From positions 20,065,661 through 20,129,660 of the forward strand of contig OZ023208.1 in NCBI GenBank assembly GCA_963995525.1: a stretch of 64,000 bases of DNA, given 5' to 3'. Position 1 is the stretch's first letter. Each line of letters opens with the position of its first letter. The notes beneath the pieces are model-generated. The model was not told the origin of the DNA and did not search any database. It was given only the letters and a program-made list of their open reading frames with translations. The position numbers and the translations under genes are program-made. The DNA is from Escarpia spicata (lineage: Eukaryota > Annelida > Polychaeta > Sabellida > Siboglinidae). This document shows positions 57,608 to 64,000 of this stretch, piece after piece.

Positions 57608-58011
57608 GATAATTGCGCGGACTATCGGTAATCCTTGTCCACTTACCTTTGGATGACAATCTTGTTGATGTGCTTAGGGTCACGCTCGGTTGTCTATCAA
57701 TACTGCCCTAGTCTCTCGCACATGGAAGAATGGCTAACGAACGCACCATGTTGAACGTGAATGTGGCAATGTCCAGTGAAAGACCGCTCATTGTTTCCAG
57801 TAAACAAGACCGGACAATGGCGCTGAAGGTGTTCGGTTTGTCGCTGATTCACGCGGGTGGACACAGCGGATATTAATTACACGCATGACAATGATTACAC
57901 GCTACGGGCGGAGATGTTTCGCTTTCTCATTAAATGATAATGTTTACTTGCGATGCGGCGTCTGCCCGCGCACATTCGGTTTCATCCACGAGCGCCATTA
58001 GTCACCCGACA
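57608..58011. other. Non-coding segment between the two LINE copies
   Basis: High-complexity DNA with ATTAATTACACGC, ATGATTACACG, and ATTAAATGATAATG motifs and CpGs. Possibly regulatory. No ORF recognised. Confidence 0.35.
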
Positions 58012-58630
58012 ATGTTTAACAAGATTTAACAAGATTGCCACCCAGAGAATTAACTCTAGATGGCAGGTGGACAAGGAAGCCACATAGCTTATCGAGAATC
58101 CAACCCTTTTATCTCTGTGTATCCCGTCCTTCTGAGGTATGTGTCGATTTTATTTTTAAACATATTCACGCTACTAGCACCCACACAATCAGCAGATAAT
58201 ATGTTCCATTAATTTACAGTCCTTTGTGAAAATGATAATTTTCTTAGATCTAATCTACACTGCTCCTTTGCTAATATAACTTCATGTCCTCTAGTCCTTC
58301 TATGTTTCTTAACTGAGAAAAACATATTGTTATCAATATTTTCATAACCATTCAATATTTTAAACACTTGTATCTTATCTCCTCTCAATCTCCTGGACTT
58401 TGGTGTTGTTAAACCACATTCTTTTGGGCGTATTTCATAATTAAGATTCCTCAGTTTTGGTATCATTTTAGTTGCTATGTCCTTCTTGCGATATGGCCTC
58501 CGCGCTTGTATATAATATTCTAAATGAGGCCTAACTATTGTTTTGTACAGCGGTATTATTACTTTTTTCCTTATACGCTATATTTCGCCTAATTAATCCA
58601 ATGATTTGCTGGTTCTTTCTAACTCTGCAT
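58012..58630 (-). mobile_element. Second CR1-like LINE copy, 5'-truncated, decayed
   Basis: Reads from about 58630 down to 58012 on the minus strand and matches 56690-57328: CGAAATATAGCGTATAAGG, GTACAAAACAATAGTTAGGC, then KECGLTTPKSRRLRG and FSQRTVN in translation. About 30 bp are deleted (the IDMLERVQRRA region), the frame is broken, and the FADD part is absent. It ends with the same doubled AATCTTGTTA. Confidence 0.9.
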
Positions 58631-60079
58631 TTCTGGATGTGCATGCATGTCTTCACCACGTGCATGTTTACTCTCGTTAAATAGTAATGCCACAGTTAAA
58701 GTATTTTTCTATATCAACGGAAGTGTCGATACTTATACAGAGATCCACCATACATGCCTATTGTTTGTAGGTTCTTGCTAAGTAAATCAACTTACAAGAA
58801 ATATAAAAATGGCACGCTTGGATTGAATTGTACTATAGTAGTATTAAACGGTCACCAGGTATTTCTTTGTGCGATCGGCGCAACTATAATTATGGGGAAG
58901 CGACACACACCATGCAGTGGCGAATTGTCATGAACAAGATTCAATTCTGCAGTGCGGGTAGGAAAAGGGGAACACTGGTGACAATGTGTAGCTGCTCGCA
59001 GTGCCTGCTTCAGTTGTTGCTGCTCTGTCTTTTGTCTCTGCAGTCTAGGAGGTGATAGTGACATTGGTTCTCGTTTTTTCTCTTCACGTTCCGTCTTTCC
59101 AAGTCGTCTCCACTGAAACATATAATCAAAGACAATTAACAAGAAACACTTAGAGTACAAGCAATCTGAAGACGCTATTTCACACAAAGTGCGATTACAA
59201 AACGTCCATTGAAGAACATGTCACAGTGCGTATACGTGTGCGTGAGCGTGTGTTTGTGCGTGTGTACATTCGTTGAATACGTGTATGTCTATGTACCGTT
59301 TTTCGTCATATTCACGAATTAAATATTTACTTGCCAGAAGATGACTGAGATATGGTCGCCGGCGACGCCATTTTTTTATTTTAAAGGCAGAATTCGCCTA
59401 CGATGACGGGCGGAGGATCACATGTTTCTGATCACAGTAGCCATATATTGATGAGCAAATCTACTTGCGTTGTCATCCACTTCGGTCAGTTAATTATTGA
59501 AGCGACTCTTCAGTAAAATCCGATCATGGTGGCGTTACAGAGAACGAAACATGATACACTAATAGCACAGGGAATATTGAAGTGTGGTGAGTGTTTGTTA
59601 ACTGGGTGTCCCGTTTACATTGGCTGAAGGTCGCGTCGTTGACCAGTGGACAGTGGCGACACAATGTCGAGTGGTGTCGATTGGTCAATGTTTTGAAGCA
59701 ATACGCAGATCTGCCTGGACATCGTCCGCCTTTGCGTTTGTATAAAGGCAACTCGCAAAATTCAGATGATCGTGTAGAATTTGCAGATGAAATGTGACTA
59801 AGGTAACGTGCTGTATACTGAGATCGTATAAGACACGAACTGAAGCGAAATAAGTCGTCTGTAGTCAGCGGTAGTGGAAGGTTGTGACAACAGAGAAGGT
59901 CAAGAACGACAGGATAACGTAATGTTTGTTTTAACATATTCGTTCACACGTTGCATGTCATGTAGAATCATGGTTTCCATTTTACACACTGCTTGATACT
60001 AAGAAAACACCCAGAGTGCAACGGGCGGCCCGACAGATCCGATAAACTTAATTCGCTCGACGCTGCTACATCCGGCTGA
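58631..60079. other. Intergenic, nothing recognised
   Basis: Short to medium ORFs (the largest is 59524-59937, minus) with no recognised domain. Confidence 0.35.
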
Positions 60080-60310
60080 ATATATATGCACTGTTACCTG
60101 GACTCAACCCTATCACTGCCTTTGTCCCACCGGGCGCTGCCCTTGCGCAATTTCCACTGCACCTGTGCACTCGGAACCAACCTTTGCACCACCCATGTCG
60201 AACACGTATCCTGATTCATCCCTAGCACAACCACTGCTGCACCATCATCCGGCGCTTGCACCATATCGGTCGCACCAGTATCCTGCATGCATCTCTGCAC
60301 CTGGTTGCCC
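60080..60310 (+). repeat. Diverged minisatellite related to 52090-52530
   Basis: Loose repeats around TGCACCA, CGAACACGTATCCTGATTCA and CCTAGCAC, in the same position relative to duplicated block B as the other array is to block A. Confidence 0.45.
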
Positions 60311-60544
60311 CGTGCGCCTTCGAAGTCTCAGGAGGATGCAGTTGGAGGGAACTTTTTGGAACTCAAGCAAGAGCATTTGGACGTTTTGAGGAGCTCAAGG
60401 GGAACAATTGGAAGTTTTGGGTACCCTGTCGAAAAACGCACCTAAAAAAAACACGCTACGGGCCTGTCGTCCGTTATAGTTTTTATTTTGACGGCATATG
60501 TTTATTTAAACACAATTCTTTCGATTTACATTGACATTTGTGTT

Positions 60545-61060
60545 CACGTGATTCACATTTTAGCTGTAACGAAACAGTTGGTTTAGTTAGTGTCTTCTCC
60601 CAACGAGTGGCAACAAACGACCTGGTCTTTCTTATTACTTTCCCGTCAGACGAGATTGAGACAAACGAGCCTTTTGGGCTACCACAGCTCGGCGCCTCCG
60701 GAATCGTGTTGACGCAGTCATTCATTTTGTCATTAATCCTGCTTCGCGAGAGAACTTCTTGTAGCGATGCACTCGCGCCGCCACACGTCTGAGAGTAAAT
60801 ACGAGCAGAATTGTGTGTGTCACGATACGATATTATTAATGCGATTTGTGTTGCACATAAACCTGCCAGACTGTGAAGTGTTCAATAAAATCGGCAAGGG
60901 GGGCTAACGTGAAAACGCTGCCTTCGATTTCAGGTCCGCGACAAGCGTGCCTCGTCGCATCTGCGAGACTTAATTACGTTTCCGTTTATTGATAATTAGT
61001 AAAGTAAGCCATAAATTATTCTCGACCCGTTGTAATTTGCGCGATATTGCTTAAGTGGTA
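60545..61060 (+). other. Duplicated non-coding block, copy B
   Basis: Collinear with 53590-54110. Shared segments include CCGTCAGAC, CTACCACAG, GTCATTAATCCTGC, CTTAATTACGTTTCCG, ATTGATAATTAGTA and GCCATAAATTATTCTCGACC. By eye about four in five bases match over the last 140 bp. Confidence 0.7.
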
Positions 61061-61409
61061 CGCGGCGTGGATGCCTAAATAGGCACGTATATACAAGTAG
61101 TACTAGTTAGTCTTTTCTTCTGAAATTGTAGTAGGCCAACCATCGAAGCCTGTGAAAGTGCATTGACCGAGCGATAGTAGAAGGTTATGAAAATAAATAC
61201 AGTGGAAAACCATGAAGCTACATATAAATTGTAGACGTTTGTGAACGATAGTTAATGTCATTAAGCCAGAACAATTGCAGGCGATGAAACCAGAGGTACA
61301 GAATGGATATAGAACCAGAGGTAGGAGAAGGCCATGAAGCTTGAATCAGTTGAAGACAATGCGTAGAACAGCGCACACAACCAGATATACCACAAGCCTA
61401 CAAGTTAAA

Positions 61410-61875
61410 AACGTGGAACAATTTACCAAATAAACTGACTCAGCTTCCAAGTTTAACACAATTTTTAAAAAAGCAATCAAGTTCTCATTACTTTCTACAT
61501 ATTTGTGAATTGTTAATTGAAGGTGACGTTTTGTAATAGTAACACAAGCACTAAAAAGTTTATATGCGAGTTGTGAATATTATTTTGTAATTTATATATA
61601 ATTCGTGTTGTATTTATTCAGTTTTCTTTTAGTTCGAGACGGGCAGCAACACATAAGTCTAAGACTTCAGCTATGTCCTTTCAGCAGAGCAGCAAACCAT
61701 ACTGTGCATGTATTATGTTGTTGTTGTTGTTGAATAAACGTTCATTTATTCATTAATTCATTCATTAATTCATTCATTAATTCATTCATTAATTCATTAA
61801 TTAATTCATTCATTCATTCAGTCAGTCAGTCATTCAGTCATTCAGTCATTCAGTCATTTATTCATTCATTCAACA
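61410..61875 (+). mobile_element. LINE 3' end with (ATTC)n-type tail
   Basis: Shares its 3' end with the LINE at 14456-17332: a GGGCA...CATAAGT stem region, TTGTTGTTGTTG, AATAAA, and a tail of ATTC/ATTA repeats (61737-61875). No coding part is left. Confidence 0.7.
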
Positions 61876-61954
61876 GTGCCGGATATATAAGGAAATACTG
61901 CCAGAGATAATACAGGGCAATACACTCTAGAACAAAGCAAAGAATGGCAGAGAT

Positions 61955-62580
61955 ACATTTAGGTCAACTTCGTAGATTTTGAAGAAAAAACATTCGACAA
62001 TGTATACGAAGCCTTTATAAAATTATAAGGCACTATAGAATTCCGATAAAGCTGGCGAAACTCATCCAGAACGTCTACAGAGACTTCTCCTGCAGTGTCG
62101 GAAACTCAATAATCAACTTCAGGTATAATCTGATGTGCGACAATGTCCTCATTTCTATTCTCTCTAGTCATCGAGTGGACAACAAAAATATGATCAACCA
62201 GCAGCTAACCGGCATCAGATGGAATCTTTACTCTCCACTCGAATATTTAATCTATACAGACGATCTCGCTTTGCCATCTCTCACTTGAGACCATCTCCAA
62301 CACAAGACTCCACCAAGCAACAAAACAATAATACAAAGAACACATCTGATATATCTTGAACAAGTGAAGGTGTACATGGCTTGGCCATGTCTACATGATG
62401 AACAGTGACCTGTACTCGATAATGAATCAGAAAAAAAGATGTATATCTTGCTACCAGCATGACGAAGAACCGAGACGAACTAGAGGATATACTGGACTGA
62501 CATAGGGCAAGGAGAGTCAAAGACAGGTGGGTTTGGCGAGATCTAGTGGGAGCCTTATTTACCAAACAACACTAAGAGGA
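61955..62580 (+). mobile_element. RTE-type LINE remnant
   Basis: Translation pieces: VNFVDFEEKTFDNVYEAF, FSCSVGNS, LIYTDDLALPSL (the YADD motif as YTDD), WLGHVYMMNSDL, and RRVKDRWVWRDLVGALF. Many stops and frameshifts; dead. Confidence 0.75.
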
Positions 62581-62984
62581 CAAGTAACTAATAACATAAC
62601 ATAATGCAGATGTAATAGAATGCATGCCATGAAGCCAGAGGTGGTCGAAAGCCATTAAATCAGAGGTGATTGGAGGCAATATACTAGAGATAATATTGAT
62701 AATATAACGTCATCAAGCCAGAGGCAATGAAGGTCATGACGCCTGTAAGCTTGGAGATAATTGCGTCAGTTGTGGACGTGCGGAAGATCGGGCTGGCGAA
62801 TCAGAATGTAAACATGATGAGAGCAGAACGTAAACATGATGACAGCACCACCACGCATAGAGCAGAAGGATGGACGACAACGCCGTATAATACATTGTGC
62901 CGTTCTATCCCCGTTTCCCCGTGAAGCCAAAAAACTACCTACGATCCGCAGGTTAAACAGAAACAAGTTTATTTCTACGCTTTG

Positions 62985-63665
62985 TTCTTCCACGCTGTCT
63001 CCTTGTACAGTGGTGAGGTCTAGAAACTGTTGTAGTTTCCCCACCACTGTTTCCTATCTGCTGTCAATCCACTCATGTTTCACCTTCCTCCAACTTTCTC
63101 AAATTCCTCTTCACGCAATCCTCACATCTCAGTTGTAGTCTTTCCCTTTCTTCGCGGCACTGATGCTTCACCGCCTCTGCTCACTATGGTGGTCTGTTTG
63201 CCTCTGTCATTCCCATCAAATAATCTACATCATGCGGCTTCCCACTAACCTTCCCGTTTAGCTTCTAACCACCCTCTGTGTGGCTGTAATTCTCTGGATC
63301 CAGTTACTCTCGTAACATTGTGGTTGCTCTTGTTGTTGCTCTGTAAGCGCCGCTATCTCCAGACCATGCACAAACGCCGGTGTTACAAACCCTCACACGA
63401 CTTTCGATGTGTTCTGCCATGACTTCCACTACCTTTCTCCATGCATATCGAATGGCCATTGGTAACCAAGGCACACAAAGCCGCCCATTTGCTTGATTTC
63501 CTTCCCATATAACCTGATGTTCAATTCATCTCCCTGGTGTCCAACCCACATCACGTCTGCCTTCTCCAGACTCATTCCAATCCACCCTTCTTTAACGCCT
63601 CCTTACACTCCGCCGTCTTGTTTACCCTCGTGTGGTCAGATCATCTGATCTTCCTGCCTATTGGT
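62985..63665 (-). mobile_element. RTE-related LINE remnant, same family as 35195-35530
   Basis: Minus-strand pieces: MSLEKADVMWVGHQGDELNI, RLYGKEIKQMGGFVCLGY, PAFVHGLEIAALTEQQQ and RCEDCVKRNLRKLEE. Several frameshifts. It covers the region after the RT catalytic core. Confidence 0.75.
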
Positions 63666-64000
63666 TCGACCACCATAGTAAACAACGAATGGCTAAGAGC
63701 ACTTCCATGCTACCAACCGATGTTGACCGGAAACACTTCCGACATCCTTTCGGCACGTTCCACTCCGCAGAACATCATACGATCCGAATCAAAACATGCC
63801 GATCCACGGTAGACATCGCAAACATGGAAGACGTGTCACCAAATACGTGTTTTAGATGCACTGAAGATAATAGCACTCGAGGGTTCGCAGCATTATTGTT
63901 AAAATAACCATATAAGTTGGACATTAGAGAGCACGTCTTATGCCAGAGGACATCAGATTATCACGACATGGCTAAGCATATGCATGGAAGCTCTATCTAA
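63666..64000. other. Window end, nothing recognised
   Basis: Short ORFs only. Confidence 0.35.

Larger units (their letters stand above)
61130..62765 (+). repeat. Degenerate CATGAAGCCAGAGGT minisatellite, split by LINE insertions
   Basis: Loose 25-30 bp units (CCATGAAGC, CAGAGGTA, GAAGGC) occupy 61130-61400 and resume at 62620-62765. The gap is filled by LINE material, so the repeat is older than those insertions. Confidence 0.55.

Noticed and set aside
59524..59937. 137-aa minus-strand ORF
   Set aside because: No recognisable domain; in a region without other gene signals.

Overview
This is a window of an animal nuclear genome, not a bacterial or viral one. The genes are split by GT-AG introns, there are no operons or Shine-Dalgarno sites, and the intergenic DNA is full of non-LTR retrotransposon remains, tRNA-derived SINEs, MITEs, minisatellites and long microsatellites. 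The proteins are clear metazoan orthologues. The repeat mix suggests an invertebrate, with a lophotrochozoan such as a mollusc as a low-confidence guess.

Three complete protein-coding genes can be assembled exon by exon with matching phases. (1) PTER, a phosphotriesterase-related metal-dependent amidohydrolase: + strand, 3388-14366, 8 exons, 352 aa, all six metal ligands kept. (2) WDR70, a nuclear WD40-repeat protein: + strand, 18693-36809, 17 exons, 642 aa. (3) ALG2, the ER alpha-1,3/1,6-mannosyltransferase of lipid-linked oligosaccharide synthesis: - strand, 40291-37511, 3 exons, 402 aa. WDR70 and ALG2 are convergent, about 700 bp apart. A fourth coding region (41675-42652) is a Ulp1/C48-like cysteine protease domain of the kind often carried by transposons; it looks partial or broken. 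The three genes are housekeeping genes with no shared pathway.

Region by region: 88-2264 is a candidate non-autonomous DNA transposon with a 7-bp target duplication. 2265-17332 is PTER, its introns loaded with MITEs and a palindromic repeat family, followed by a decayed LINE. 17395-37110 is WDR70, with several intronic transposons and three large minisatellites. 37093-41420 is ALG2 and its upstream region. 41421-43140 is the protease ORF and satellite-like repeats. 43140-64000 has no recognisable cellular gene: it holds microsatellites, SINEs, a nearly intact CR1-like LINE ORF (54614-57232) with a second copy tail-to-tail beside it, a duplicated and probably conserved non-coding block (53590-54110 and 60545-61060), and RTE-type LINE remains.

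The most unusual observation is in WDR70. Two minisatellites have each grown out of an exon-intron junction: one repeats the exon 7 5' splice site (12 copies, 41-bp period), the other the exon 11 3' splice site (13 copies, 40-bp period). Each leaves a row of decoy splice sites beside the real one, and using a neighbouring decoy would bring in a stop codon. All coordinates and identities are from reading by eye; no database search was run.
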